47,640 nucleotides of DNA from Candidatus Moranbacteria bacterium UBA2282 (GCA_002345745.1 DDWQ01000025.1:6895-54534), one strand, 5' to 3'; counted from the first letter of the stretch, positions 22,762 to 31,519 are shown. The notes: generated by a model from the letters alone, not told the origin. Numbers and translations are program-made.

Positions 22762-24006
22762 TTATTTCCCCATCTTCCGACGAATGAAAGCTGGAATTTC
22801 TAATTCATCATCATTGTCATCGTCTAAAGATTTCTCTGTCGCAGAAAAAGATTGTCGTACTGGCTTGGGTTGAACTTTTTCTTCAATAATCATTTTTGAT
22901 TCAAACGCATCTTGAAATGTTATCCTTGGCATTTCTTCATCCTTTCGCTCTTCCATTATATTAGAAACATTCGAAGTATTTTGAATATTTGATTTAAGTT
23001 GCAAATTTGTCATACGTGACATTTTCTCTACTGGAGATTCATTTACTTTATCAGAATCGAAACCAGTTGCAACAACTGTAATTTGAATTTCACCTTTTTT
23101 GATTGTTTCATCTACCACAGCTCCAAAAATTACTTTTGCGTTTGGATCAATTGATTCAGTAATAATATTAGCTGCTTCATTAATTTCAAGCATCGTTAAA
23201 TCAGATGCACCACTAACATTAAATAGCACACCCTGTGCTCCATCAATAGAAAGTTCAAGCAGTGGACTATTAATAGCTGCTTTAGCAGCGTCCGCTGCTC
23301 TGTTTTCACCTGTGCCAACTCCAATTCCCATCAAAGCTGATCCACTATTAGACATAATCGCTCGCACATCCGCGAAATCGACATTAACAATTCCTGGTTT
23401 CGTAATCAGATCAGAAATTCCTTGCACCCCTTGACGCAAGACATCATCCACAATTTTGAAAGAATTAATCAAGGTTGTTTTCTTATCGATAATTTGCAAT
23501 AGTTTGTCATTTGGAATGGTTATCAAAGTATCCACGCGCTCACGTAAATTCTCCAGAGCTTCTTCCGCGATTGATCTTCGTTGTGCTCCTTCAAAAGTGA
23601 ATGGTCGTGTTACTACTGCCACCGTCAAAGCTCCAAGTTCTTTAGCAATTTCAGCGACCACGGGTGCTGCACCAGAGCCTGTGCCACCACCCAAACCACA
23701 AGTTACAAAAACCATATCAGCACCTTTTAAGACATCTTGAATTTCATCACGAGTTTCTTCCGCTGCTTGTCGTCCAATATCTGGATTCATTCCTGCGCCA
23801 AGTCCTTTGGTTAAATTCTTGCCAATATGAACTTTTTCTATGGCTTTGTTATGATGCAAAGCTTGTGAATCAGTATTAATTGCCACAAACTCAACGCCTT
23901 TGATTTTGGCATCGATCATTCTTTCAATTGCATTACCGCCAGAGCCTCCAACGCCAACAACCTTAATACGCGCAAATGTTTCTACCGGTGGTTTTATTTC
24001 TGCCAT
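22762..24006 (-). CDS. ftsZ: Cell division protein FtsZ
   Basis: FtsZ forms the cytokinetic ring. The ATG at 24006 gives MAEIKPPVETFARIKVVGVGGSGGN, the normal family start; the upstream in-frame start is discounted. The GTP-binding motif GLGGGTGSGAAPVV, the T7 loop region (VNVDFADVRAIM) and the C-terminal peptide LEIPAFIRRKMGK (binding site for FtsA and others) are present. 414 residues, normal. ftsA lies 260 bp upstream. Downstream a palindrome and a strong terminator close the unit. Confidence 0.97.
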   Translation of the reverse strand: MAEIKPPVETFARIKVVGVGGSGGNAIERMIDAKIKGVEFVAINTDSQALHHNKAIEKVHIGKNLTKGLGAGMNPDIGRQAAEETRDEIQDVLKGADMVFVTCGLGGGTGSGAAPVVAEIAKELGALTVAVVTRPFTFEGAQRRSIAEEALENLRERVDTLITIPNDKLLQIIDKKTTLINSFKIVDDVLRQGVQGISDLITKPGIVNVDFADVRAIMSNSGSALMGIGVGTGENRAADAAKAAINSPLLELSIDGAQGVLFNVSGASDLTMLEINEAANIITESIDPNAKVIFGAVVDETIKKGEIQITVVATGFDSDKVNESPVEKMSRMTNLQLKSNIQNTSNVSNIMEERKDEEMPRITFQDAFESKMIIEEKVQPKPVRQSFSATEKSLDDDNDDELEIPAFIRRKMGK

Positions 24007-24111
24007 ATGTTTTATATAAAAATGAGAGTTAATAATGACTTTTCTGCACAATGTATGAAACTCAAACTATCCTTTTGTTAGTAATTAAATTTAGCACATA
24101 TAATTATTATG

Positions 24112-24117
24112 TGTCAA
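24112..24117 (-). promoter_or_regulatory. Possible ftsZ promoter (-35 element)
   Basis: TTGACA on the minus strand (24112-24117) in the 261-bp ftsA-ftsZ gap, followed after 17-18 bp by a weak -10 (CTAAAT or TAAATT). The rest of the gap is AT-rich with no convincing gene. Confidence 0.4.
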
Positions 24118-24267
24118 GGAAAGAGTTTTTTTGTTTATTTTTAACCCGCCCGCAATGTTCCTTATCAACCTCGACTCATTTTGTTGCGATTTTTTTATAT
24201 TATAGTCTGTTTGTACTAAAAAGCAAAAGCGTGTCGGGTAAATCTTTATTTTATAGCAAACAAGTTT

Positions 24268-25527
24268 TTATGGCAAAAATTTATCCAACCATTTTTTTAC
24301 ACCCCCAATTGAGTTTCCAAAGCCATTTGAAATCGTACCTGTCAGTTTAGTTCCTAGTGTCGAGCCACCACTTCTGTTTTCATTTTCCAATCCCCATAAA
24401 ATCAATCCAATCACTGTCACAAAAGTTGGTTCATCTACTTTATCAATCAGTCCGCCCAATTGCATTGGAAAACCAGTTTGTGCTGGCAAGCCCAAAGTGC
24501 TTTTTGCCAAATCAACAATGCCGGGAATTTTCGCAGTGCCACCAGTCAAGACAACACCTGCGGGCAAAAGTTTTTCTCGTCCGATAGCTCGCAACTCTTT
24601 ATTCGCAAGCGTGAGAATTTCTTCTAAACGTGCCTCAATAATTTCAGCTACATGATAACGCGAAACAATTCCCTCTTCGTTTGCATCTATTTCAGCTAAA
24701 TTTATTTCTTCTTTTTTTCCAATTTCTCTTGGCAGAGCATTGCCATATTCAAGCTTGACTCTTTCGGCAACATCAATAGAAGTGCGTAAACCAATTGCAA
24801 TATCATTAGTAATATGATTGCCACCAATTGGCAAAATATTTGTATGTATCAAATTATTCTCTTCAAAAACTGCTAGTGAAGTTGTGCCACCACCAATATC
24901 AACCAACACAACACCCAATTCTCTTTGTCTTTTTGTCAAAGTTGCTTTGGCGGCAGCGAGAGGTGCTAGAACAAAATCAGAAATTTCAATTCCTGCTTGG
25001 TCAAAACATTTGGTCAAGTTTCTTATAAAAGGCGTTGAACCTTCCACAATCATAGCATCCACTTCCAAACGCACGCCATTCATATGTAACGGATCTTTAA
25101 TATTTTTACTATCATCCAATGTATAATTTTCTGGGATGATATGAATTATTTCTTTATTAGCTGGAATAGAAATAGCTTGCGCTGCATTAATCACTCGTTC
25201 AATATCGTCTTCCGCTACTTCACCATCAGCCCGTCCAACTGCCACGACGCCTTTGGAATGTTGCGAAGTAATATGATTGCCACCAATACTGACCAATGCG
25301 TGACTAACTGCTACACCAGAAGTTCGCTCTGCCTGCTCAACTGATTCATTAATAGATCTTGTTGCTTCTTCCAAATCAGTAATTACCCCTTTGCGTACGC
25401 CAGTAGAGTTCGCAAAACCAACCCCGATTATTCTCGGTTTTTCCTCCTCTGGAAAAACTCGTGTAATCACGGTTCGCACACTGCTTGAGCCTATGTCAAT
25501 CCCAACAATAATATCTCGACTTGCCAT
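24268..25527 (-). CDS. ftsA: Cell division protein FtsA
   Basis: FtsA is an actin-like protein that ties FtsZ to the membrane. The 419-residue protein has IVGIDIGSSSVRTVITR (phosphate 1), the SHALVSIGGNHI segment with the 1C domain, VVLVDIGGGTTSLAVFEE (phosphate 2), GVVLTGGTAKIPGI (adenosine) and a C-terminal amphipathic helix region (GVKKWLDKFLP). It precedes ftsZ as in the classical dcw order. Confidence 0.95.
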   Translation of the reverse strand: MASRDIIVGIDIGSSSVRTVITRVFPEEEKPRIIGVGFANSTGVRKGVITDLEEATRSINESVEQAERTSGVAVSHALVSIGGNHITSQHSKGVVAVGRADGEVAEDDIERVINAAQAISIPANKEIIHIIPENYTLDDSKNIKDPLHMNGVRLEVDAMIVEGSTPFIRNLTKCFDQAGIEISDFVLAPLAAAKATLTKRQRELGVVLVDIGGGTTSLAVFEENNLIHTNILPIGGNHITNDIAIGLRTSIDVAERVKLEYGNALPREIGKKEEINLAEIDANEEGIVSRYHVAEIIEARLEEILTLANKELRAIGREKLLPAGVVLTGGTAKIPGIVDLAKSTLGLPAQTGFPMQLGGLIDKVDEPTFVTVIGLILWGLENENRSGGSTLGTKLTGTISNGFGNSIGGVKKWLDKFLP

Positions 25528-25668
25528 TATCTATATTCGATTTTTAGTTTAATTAAAAAAATTATTATAGCTAGCCAACCTTTAAAAATTTCTAGCAAAA
25601 TTATTACTTGAATACCACTTTATTATATTACAAAATCATCCAAACCGCAATCAGCCTCATATGTGCTG

Positions 25669-26028
25669 TCATCTAATAATATATGGAATAAAAATTATCA
25701 AGCCGATAATCACAGCTAGCACTGATGAAACCAAAACACTGGCGGCCATTAAGTCTTTAATCACACGCACATACGGATGAACTCTGGGTTTTAGAATATC
25801 GGCAATTCGTTCCATTACAGTGTTCAAAAGTTCCATCACTAAAACGCCCATAATAACTAGAAATAAAACAATCTTCTCACTTTCTGTAACGTGATAATAG
25901 AGCATTGCCCCGACAACTAGGCAAGCAAAAATAACTTCATTTTGAAAATTCTTCTCATAGCGTAATGCATAGCTAAGCCCTCTGACTGCGTGCTTCAAGC
26001 TTGCATAAAAATCTTGCATCCTTTTCAT
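25669..26028 (-). CDS. dgkA: Diacylglycerol/undecaprenol kinase family protein
   Basis: A 119-residue three-helix membrane kinase. The family core VLVMELLNTVMERIADIL with catalytic Glu and the first helix region FQNEVIFACLVVGAML are visible. In Gram-positives and related groups it phosphorylates undecaprenol to recycle the peptidoglycan carrier. The start overlaps the ybeY stop by 4 bp, so the genes are translationally coupled. The stop is TGA. Confidence 0.88.
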   Translation of the reverse strand: MKRMQDFYASLKHAVRGLSYALRYEKNFQNEVIFACLVVGAMLYYHVTESEKIVLFLVIMGVLVMELLNTVMERIADILKPRVHPYVRVIKDLMAASVLVSSVLAVIIGLIIFIPYIIR

Positions 26029-26477
26029 ATATTTTTTATTAAACCTATTACTTGTTTTTGAATCCCAAACATTTTTTCGCCGTGTTCAAACCCCAAAAGA
26101 TGCAACACCCCATGCGAAGCCACATTAATTAATTCTTCTTTCAAATCAATATTTTTTTCCAAAGCATATTTACTAATATCATCATAGCACAAAATCAACT
26201 CGCCCAAAAATAGCTCCGTTTCATTTGAACTTTCAATCTCTTTGACATTTTCATACTCACAAAAAGACAAAATATCCGTTACGCTGTCCTTTTGTCGGTG
26301 CTCACGATTGAGTTTTTGCATTTCTTTTTCAGAAACCAATGCAACACTAATAGAAATTTTTTTTGCTTGTAAAAAATCATAGCCAGTAGTCTCAATCGTC
26401 TTTTGTGCCACCATCGCAAAAAAATCTTCCTTCACAGGACTTTGCGTAATATTATTAACTTCGATATCTATTTCCAT
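26025..26477 (-). CDS. ybeY: Endoribonuclease YbeY (rRNA maturation)
   Basis: YbeY is a metal-dependent RNase for 16S rRNA 3'-end maturation and ribosome quality control. The 150-residue protein has NREHRQKDSVTDILSF and the metal motif HGVLHLLGFEHG (H-x3-H-x5-H). Length is normal. It overlaps dgkA downstream, and a 31-residue membrane peptide ORF lies 14 bp upstream. Confidence 0.93.
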   Translation of the reverse strand: MEIDIEVNNITQSPVKEDFFAMVAQKTIETTGYDFLQAKKISISVALVSEKEMQKLNREHRQKDSVTDILSFCEYENVKEIESSNETELFLGELILCYDDISKYALEKNIDLKEELINVASHGVLHLLGFEHGEKMFGIQKQVIGLIKNI

Positions 26478-26491
26478 AATTGAATGTCTGA

Positions 26492-26587
26492 TTATTTTTG
26501 CAAAAAGATAAACAATATAAATACAGCCACCAAGGTAACCACCAAAAAACCGCTCGCCAGAATAAGTTTTGAAATTTTTCTAAGCAT
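26492..26587 (-). CDS. Small 31-residue single-helix membrane peptide
   Basis: An ATG at 26587 opens MLRKISKLILASGFLVVTLV followed by AVFILFIFLQK and TAA. It has a basic start and one long hydrophobic helix. It lies 14 bp before ybeY and about 30 bp after an extended -10 (TGCTATACT, 26618-26626), so it would be the first gene of the ybeY-dgkA operon. No clear Shine-Dalgarno; no family recognised. Confidence 0.5.
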   Translation of the reverse strand: MLRKISKLILASGFLVVTLVAVFILFIFLQK

Positions 26588-26617
26588 ATATTAATTAGAT
26601 TATTCAAGGGTAAATCT

Positions 26618-26626
26618 AGTATAGCA
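26618..26626 (-). promoter_or_regulatory. Extended -10 of ybeY operon
   Basis: TGCTATACT on the minus strand; no good -35 was seen at 17 bp, where the upstream terminator lies. Confidence 0.45.
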
Positions 26627-26634
26627 CGAATCGA

Positions 26635-26664
26635 AAAAAATCCCAGATTGCTCTGGGATTTTTT
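26635..26664. terminator. Bidirectional terminator after yqeY gene
   Basis: AAAAAATCCCAGA / TCTGGGATTTTTT, perfect 13-bp arms with a 4-nt loop and T-runs on both strands; it ends the yqeY transcript. Confidence 0.85.
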
Positions 26665-26678
26665 CTGTTTGAAGTTTT

Positions 26679-27128
26679 CTATGTCAATGATTCTTCCACA
26701 ATTTTTTTGACGAGATTGCCATCGGCTTGACCTTTGAGTTTGCCCATTGCTTGTCCCATCACCTTGCCGATGTCGGCTTTGCTGGTGACTCCAGAGGCAG
26801 CAATGATTTCTGCGACAGCTTCACGCACTTTTTCTTCACTCATTTGTGCTGGCAAATATGCCATCAAAATTTCGACTTCTTTTTTTTCTTTTTCAGCTAA
26901 TTCCGGTCGTCCGCCTGCTTCATATTGAGTGATAGCATCTTTTCGTTGCTTTACAGCACGAGAGACAACTTCCATCGACTCCTCTTCAGTTAGACCAGTC
27001 TCACGCTTCATCTTTTCAATCTCAACATTTTTAAGCATAGCGTCCAGCATACGCAAAACATCACGCTTTTCTGTTTCACCAGCTTTCATCGCAGTTTTCA
27101 AATCTTCAGATATTTTTTGTTTAAACAT
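26679..27128 (-). CDS. GatB/YqeY domain protein
   Basis: A 149-residue YqeY-family protein: MFKQKISEDLKTAMKAGETE, RDVLRMLDAMLKNVEIEK, YLPAQMSEEKVREAV and the end GKVMGQAMGKLKGQADGNLV. The domain is shared with the tRNA-binding tail of GatB; stand-alone function is unclear. The ATG at 27128 is used because it gives the family start. It lies 74 bp after rpsU, as in many bacteria where rpsU and yqeY are neighbours. Confidence 0.92.
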   Translation of the reverse strand: MFKQKISEDLKTAMKAGETEKRDVLRMLDAMLKNVEIEKMKRETGLTEEESMEVVSRAVKQRKDAITQYEAGGRPELAEKEKKEVEILMAYLPAQMSEEKVREAVAEIIAASGVTSKADIGKVMGQAMGKLKGQADGNLVKKIVEESLT

Positions 27129-27202
27129 ACTAATTGTCGCAAATTTTAAAACGAATGTATTCGAATAAATTTGATTAGACATTCGCAAAAATTTGCATTT
27201 TG

Positions 27203-27457
27203 TTATTTAGCCATTTTCTTTTTGGCCTGTTTGAAATTTTCATCATCGAATTTACCCATTTTTTTCAAACGTTCAACAACTTTTTTCACTTTAGAACGAT
27301 ACATAGCCCCTTGTCTAAGTTCAGTTTTGCTTTTTTCCTCAATTCTGAATCTAGTTTTTCTAGCTTTTACTAGCACACCGCTCTGTTGAACTCGACGAGA
27401 AAAACGTCTGATTAAACTTTCAGATGTTTCTCGGTCTTTCTTTTTTACTTCAATCAT
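27203..27457 (-). CDS. rpsU: 30S ribosomal protein S21
   Basis: S21 is a small basic 30S protein at the platform near the anti-Shine-Dalgarno. The 84-residue product has VKKKDRETSESLIRRFSRRVQ and RKTRFRIEEKSKTELR and a longer lysine-rich tail than usual (60-70 residues). It has a textbook AAAGGAGG ribosome-binding site and its own promoter. Confidence 0.92.
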   Translation of the reverse strand: MIEVKKKDRETSESLIRRFSRRVQQSGVLVKARKTRFRIEEKSKTELRQGAMYRSKVKKVVERLKKMGKFDDENFKQAKKKMAK

Positions 27458-27503
27458 AATACATCCTCCTTTCTAAATTTACACTTTCTTAGTGCGAGTT
27501 AAT

Positions 27504-27532
27504 AGTATATATCAATTCTGCCAAATATGCAA
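27504..27532 (-). promoter_or_regulatory. rpsU promoter
   Basis: TTGCAT (27527-27532), 17 bp, TATACT (27504-27509) on the minus strand, just after the hisS stop. Confidence 0.65.
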
Positions 27533-28942
27533 TTAACCATTGGTGTGATCTTGATAGACCACAACATTATCAGTTTTTAATTTCTTTTTCACTAAATCAA
27601 CCAATTTTTCCATACTAACAGTTTCCTGCTCTCCGCTAACCATATTTTTGATTATAACTGTCTTATCCAAAGCTTCTTTTTGTCCAAGAATCAAAGTCAT
27701 TTCAACGCCTAGTCTGTTGGCTACACGCAATTGTGATTTCAAACTTCCACGACCAAAACTCTCTGCCACAAGCACTCCACTCTTTTCTAACTCAGAAAAA
27801 AGTTTCAAACTTTTTTTCTTAGCCAAATCACCCAGCTGTGCTAGAAAAACTTTTGGTTTCGGTACTCGATATGGTTTTGCTTGAACTCTTTTCATTTCAA
27901 TAATAAGTCTTTCAATTCCTAAACCAAAACCGATTGCTGGCGTAGCTTCTCCACCGATTGCCTTCACGAGTTCATCATATCTGCCACCGCCACCCAAAGA
28001 ACTCTTGCGACCATCTTCTGAGCCTGACCAAATTTCAAAAACAGTTTTAGTATAATAGTCTAAACCACGAACAAGTCTCGGATTGATTATATATGGCAAA
28101 TCCAATTCATCCAGATATTCCAATAGATTTTTGAAATGTACACGACATTCCTCACACAGATGATCGATTGATTGCGGTGCTCCAGCAGACACTTGAGAAC
28201 ATTTGTCTTCTTTGCAATCCAAAGCACGCAAAGGATTTACATCTTTTCTTCTTTTGCAATCAATACAAAGTTTGCTAGATTTTGATTCCAAATAATTAAT
28301 CAATAAACTCTTGTATTCCTTGCGACAAACAGGACAACCGATTGAATTGACTTGAATTTGAATTGATTTAATTCCAAGAGTTTGTACTACTCGAGCTGCC
28401 ACTTGAATCATTTGTGCATCTAGAATCGGGTCTTGCTCTCCAAAAGATTCATAATTTACTTGCGAAAATTCACGATAGCGACCTGTTTGCGGTCGATCAT
28501 AGCGATATGCAGTTCCTGTAGAAAACAACTTCACTGGCTTTGGCAGAACATTCATTCCATGCTGAATATATGCACGCACAACACCAACGGTCATTTCTGG
28601 TCGCAATGCCACCTTATCGCCACCTTTAGTTGTAAAGCTATATAACTCTTTTTCTACGATATCAGTTCCCTCGCCAATACTACGATTGAAAAGATTGCTA
28701 AATTCAACAGCGGGTGTATCAATTCGAGAAAAACCATAATCTCGCGCTAATTTTTCCGTCACTCGGCGCACCTGTTCCCAATAGGATTGATCTACTGGCA
28801 AAACATCTTTCATACCTCTTGGCGATTGCAAAACAATTGGTTCTAATTCTTTTTTTATTATTTTCGTTTGCTTTTTAGTTTTAGATTTAACTGATTTTAC
28901 AGTTGTTTTCTTAATCAGTGCTTTCTTGATGATTTTAGTCAT
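27533..28942 (-). CDS. hisS: Histidyl-tRNA synthetase
   Basis: A class II synthetase. The 469-residue protein has LQSPRGMKDVLP, motif 2 (YRYDRPQTGRYREFSQVNYE), the histidine motif RGLDYYTKTVFEI, motif 3 (GFGLGIERL) and an anticodon-binding domain (PKVFLAQLG...). A cysteine-bearing insert (CPVCRKEYK, CIDCKRR, CEECRVHF) may bind zinc. The first 30 residues are a lysine/threonine-rich extension like the one on NrdD. lepB is 39 bp upstream. Confidence 0.96.
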   Translation of the reverse strand: MTKIIKKALIKKTTVKSVKSKTKKQTKIIKKELEPIVLQSPRGMKDVLPVDQSYWEQVRRVTEKLARDYGFSRIDTPAVEFSNLFNRSIGEGTDIVEKELYSFTTKGGDKVALRPEMTVGVVRAYIQHGMNVLPKPVKLFSTGTAYRYDRPQTGRYREFSQVNYESFGEQDPILDAQMIQVAARVVQTLGIKSIQIQVNSIGCPVCRKEYKSLLINYLESKSSKLCIDCKRRKDVNPLRALDCKEDKCSQVSAGAPQSIDHLCEECRVHFKNLLEYLDELDLPYIINPRLVRGLDYYTKTVFEIWSGSEDGRKSSLGGGGRYDELVKAIGGEATPAIGFGLGIERLIIEMKRVQAKPYRVPKPKVFLAQLGDLAKKKSLKLFSELEKSGVLVAESFGRGSLKSQLRVANRLGVEMTLILGQKEALDKTVIIKNMVSGEQETVSMEKLVDLVKKKLKTDNVVVYQDHTNG

Positions 28943-28981
28943 AATAGTATTAGAGTTTTATAATTTTTAATATTTGAAAAA

Positions 28982-29608
28982 CTAAAAAATTGAAATTTTA
29001 TCCAACGGCCAAGCTCTGAAAAGTGCCCTACCAACAATATCAACTTCTGGCACAGCGCCCCATGAGCGCGAATCAGAACTAAACATTCGATTATCGCCCA
29101 TCACAAAATATTCATCATCTTTCAATTTTTTACTAACATTACCCAGAGTCCTTGTGCTTTCAGAAAGATATGCACTTTCATCTAATAGAAAGCCATTTGG
29201 ATTTTCATCATTAAAAATCATTACCTTTCCATCTTTAATTTCCACTTTTTCTCCCGGCAAACCGATAGTACGCTTAATAAAAAATTGCGTTGGATTTTTT
29301 GGATAACGAAAAACAACCACTTCTTGTCTGCCAAGATTTTTAAATGAATCAACAGTAAAAAATACATTCTCACCTACGCCAACTTTTGTTTTTTTATACC
29401 CAAACTCATTCACGATTAAATACTGATTATTTTCAAAATTAGGTTCCATTGAAACGCCTTGCACGAAAAATGGCTGAAACAAGAAAACTCGTATCGGAAC
29501 AATAATTATAAAAGCGAGAATAAAAATCTTAATTACTTCCAACACGAAACCACCAACGCCATAATAGCGCTCACCTTGAATTTGACTGGAAGAAGAATTA
29601 TTTTCCAT
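28982..29608 (-). CDS. lepB: Signal peptidase I
   Basis: Removes signal peptides from exported proteins. The 208-residue protein has an N-terminal membrane helix (VIKIFILAFIIIVPIRVFLF), catalytic Ser in GVSMEPNFE, catalytic Lys in FFIKRTIGLPGE, and the later boxes YFVMGDNRMFSSDSR (box D) with GRALFRAWPL. One membrane helix is typical of Gram-positive-like enzymes. It has a clear promoter and likely drives lepB-hisS. Confidence 0.94.
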   Translation of the reverse strand: MENNSSSSQIQGERYYGVGGFVLEVIKIFILAFIIIVPIRVFLFQPFFVQGVSMEPNFENNQYLIVNEFGYKKTKVGVGENVFFTVDSFKNLGRQEVVVFRYPKNPTQFFIKRTIGLPGEKVEIKDGKVMIFNDENPNGFLLDESAYLSESTRTLGNVSKKLKDDEYFVMGDNRMFSSDSRSWGAVPEVDIVGRALFRAWPLDKISIF

Positions 29609-29649
29609 TTTTATTTAAATATTTTGATTAATTATTGTGTTTGTCTATA

Positions 29650-29678
29650 ATTTTAGCAGAAAAATCCGGCTTTGGCAA
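29650..29678 (-). promoter_or_regulatory. lepB promoter
   Basis: TTGCCA (29673-29678), 17 bp, TAAAAT (29650-29655) on the minus strand. Confidence 0.65.
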
Positions 29679-29687
29679 GAGAAAATT

Positions 29688-29709
29688 AAGGCTAATATTA
29701 GCCTTTTTT
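29688..29709. terminator. Terminator-like hairpin between ispG and lepB
   Basis: AAGGCTAATATTAGCCTT is self-complementary, with a T-run on the plus strand and a T-rich stretch on the minus strand. Confidence 0.5.
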
Positions 29710-29776
29710 CTCCAAGTAACTGTCTAATGTCTCACCGCCACAAAATGGCTTGCCGGCCGAAATTCTGAAATTTCAG

Positions 29777-29802
29777 TTGCCTGCCTACCGGTAGGCAGGC
29801 AA
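29777..29802. repeat. 26-bp perfect CCTGCC palindrome after ispG
   Basis: Arms begin TTGCCTGCCTACC and are perfectly complementary with no loop. It is the longest member of the CCTGCC palindrome set and lies 3 bp after the ispG stop, next to another small palindrome (CTGAAATTTCAG). Confidence 0.8.
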
Positions 29803-29805
29803 AAT

Positions 29806-30867
29806 CTATTTCAACTCTCTTTCTAGCTTTCTAATTTCTTTTAACAAAGTTGGGAGAATGTCTTTCTCTTTAACGCTTTTTATGACTTTGCCTTTAGCAA
29901 AAATCGCACCCATACCATTGCCACCCGCCACTCCAATATCAGCTTCACGTGCTTCCCCAGGACCATTCACTACGCAACCCATCACTGCAACTTTAATTGG
30001 GGTTTTAATTTTTGCTAATTCTTTTTCCACTGCATTGGCCAACTCAATCAAATTGATTTGCGTGCGTCCGCAAGTCGGACAAGAAATCATTTCTGGTCCG
30101 CGTCTTCGCAATCCCAATGATTGCAAAATTGCCCAACAAGTATCAATCTCTTCTAGTGGATCAGCAGTCAGTGAGACACGAAAAGTTGCACCAATTTTTT
30201 TATGTAGCAATATTCCAATGCCAATAGCACTTCTGATTGAACCATTAAAAACAGTGCCGGCCTCAGTTACGCCCAAGTGTAATGGATAGTCAACTTTTTT
30301 AGCGAGCATTTCATAGGCCTCAACCATTTGCGGAACATTACTAAATTTTATCGCTACTAAAATATCTTTAAAATTAAATTTCTCTAAAATTTTGATGTGT
30401 CGCAAGGCTGATTCCACTGCTGCTTTGGGCGTAGCACCATATTTATTCAAAAGATCTTGTTCAATCGAACCAGCATTAACGCCAATACGAATCGGAATTT
30501 TTTTCTTTTTACAGGCATCAACCACTGCTTTAATTTTTTCTTCAGAGCCGATATTGCCGGGATTAATGCGTACTTTATCCACGCCCTGTGCAATTGCTTC
30601 TAGCGCCAATTTATAATCAAAATGAATATCCGCTACCAAGGGAATATGAATTTTGGCTTTAATTTTTCCAATCGCCTTGGCCGCCTCCATATCCAAAACA
30701 GCCACGCGAATAATTTCACAGCCTTTTTTCTCTAATGCCAAAATTTGTTTCACTGTTGCTTTCACATCGCGCGTATCCGTGTTGCACATTGATTGAATTC
30801 GCACCGGATTATCTCCGCCAAGCTTTAGATTTCCAATTTTAACGACAGATGAAATGTATTTTTTCAT
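29806..30867 (-). CDS. ispG: 4-hydroxy-3-methylbut-2-enyl diphosphate synthase
   Basis: IspG (GcpE) is an iron-sulfur enzyme of the MEP isoprenoid pathway. The 353-residue protein has the barrel start VKIGNLKLGGDNPVRIQSM, DIHFDYKLA, RINPGNIG, and the [4Fe-4S] cysteines in SCPTCGRTQ and MGCVVNGPGEA. Length is typical of the bacterial short form. No other MEP gene is in the window. The AbiEii remnant lies 20 bp upstream. Confidence 0.95.
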   Translation of the reverse strand: MKKYISSVVKIGNLKLGGDNPVRIQSMCNTDTRDVKATVKQILALEKKGCEIIRVAVLDMEAAKAIGKIKAKIHIPLVADIHFDYKLALEAIAQGVDKVRINPGNIGSEEKIKAVVDACKKKKIPIRIGVNAGSIEQDLLNKYGATPKAAVESALRHIKILEKFNFKDILVAIKFSNVPQMVEAYEMLAKKVDYPLHLGVTEAGTVFNGSIRSAIGIGILLHKKIGATFRVSLTADPLEEIDTCWAILQSLGLRRRGPEMISCPTCGRTQINLIELANAVEKELAKIKTPIKVAVMGCVVNGPGEAREADIGVAGGNGMGAIFAKGKVIKSVKEKDILPTLLKEIRKLERELK

Positions 30868-30887
30868 TTATTTACAATAAAAAATGA

Positions 30888-31229
30888 TCATATTATCTTT
30901 TTAGTCTCATGTTCTATAAAAAGTTTTATTTTCCCCCAATCAAAATCAACCAGCATCAATGGGTCTGGATCACTATCAGCATCAGCAAAATATACTAAAC
31001 TTTTCAGTATATGCATTTTGTTATATTTAATATTTTTGTATTTTTCTTCAAAAAAAGAGATTAATTGTGTTAAAGAATATTTCTGCATTAAAAAATAGAT
31101 ATCCACAAAATCTTTTTTACTTCCTCGTGCAGAAATAGTGTCTATTTTCATAGCAGCAATATCACGCTCGTCTGTTTTTATCTTTGCCAAAACGGACTGT
31201 GTTCTTTTATTGATTGTTTCTGGATACAT
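30888..31229 (-). pseudogene. AbiEii-type nucleotidyltransferase toxin remnant, internally deleted
   Basis: The 113-residue frame keeps the usual first residues (PETINKRTQSVLAKIK) and the C-terminal half of the COG2253/AbiEii family (AAMKIDTISARGSKKDFVDI, LLKSLVYFADAD-type segment, LVDFDW). It lacks the roughly 100 residues in between, where the GG-TALAL and Asp-x-Asp catalytic motifs should be. The shortened protein cannot be an active transferase. It overlaps the end of a DUF6922-like gene by about 50 bp, as in intact pairs of this kind. Confidence 0.7.
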
Positions 31230-31470
31230 TGCGATGCATTAAGATTAAAATAAAAACACCAAAAATTATTGGACTTGGCATCAAACTTTTCAAAATTTTT
31301 CTGAAAAACATTAGACACGAAATCTCGCCCATAAAATTGGACTGCCCATTTGATGTCATCAACATCGCCCTTTTCCAAAATACGCCTAACGACAAAACCA
31401 CCGTGTTTCTCTGGATCTAATTTGGATTGATCGATGTCCCAAAAGAGGCTTATTTTTTTAATGTTTCCAT
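31178..31470 (-). pseudogene. DUF6922-like partner gene, start disrupted
   Basis: The frame encodes KISLFWDIDQSKLDPEKHGG, RILEKGDVDDIKWAVQFYG and NNFWCFYFNL, the DUF6922 pattern that often precedes AbiEii toxins. No start codon is in frame; the ATG at 31470 leads into a run of seven A and then a stop one base out of phase, so one base appears missing at the homopolymer. It is either a frameshift mutation or a sequencing error. Together with the deleted AbiEii it looks like a dead toxin-antitoxin-type module. Confidence 0.6.
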
Positions 31471-31519
31471 GTATCTATTCTAGCACAAAATAGCCAAGAA
31501 ATCAAGCATTTTCACCTTG

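Noticed and set aside
31207..31401. 64-codon minus-strand open frame
   Set aside because: It overlaps the DUF6922-like frame in another phase and has no family features.
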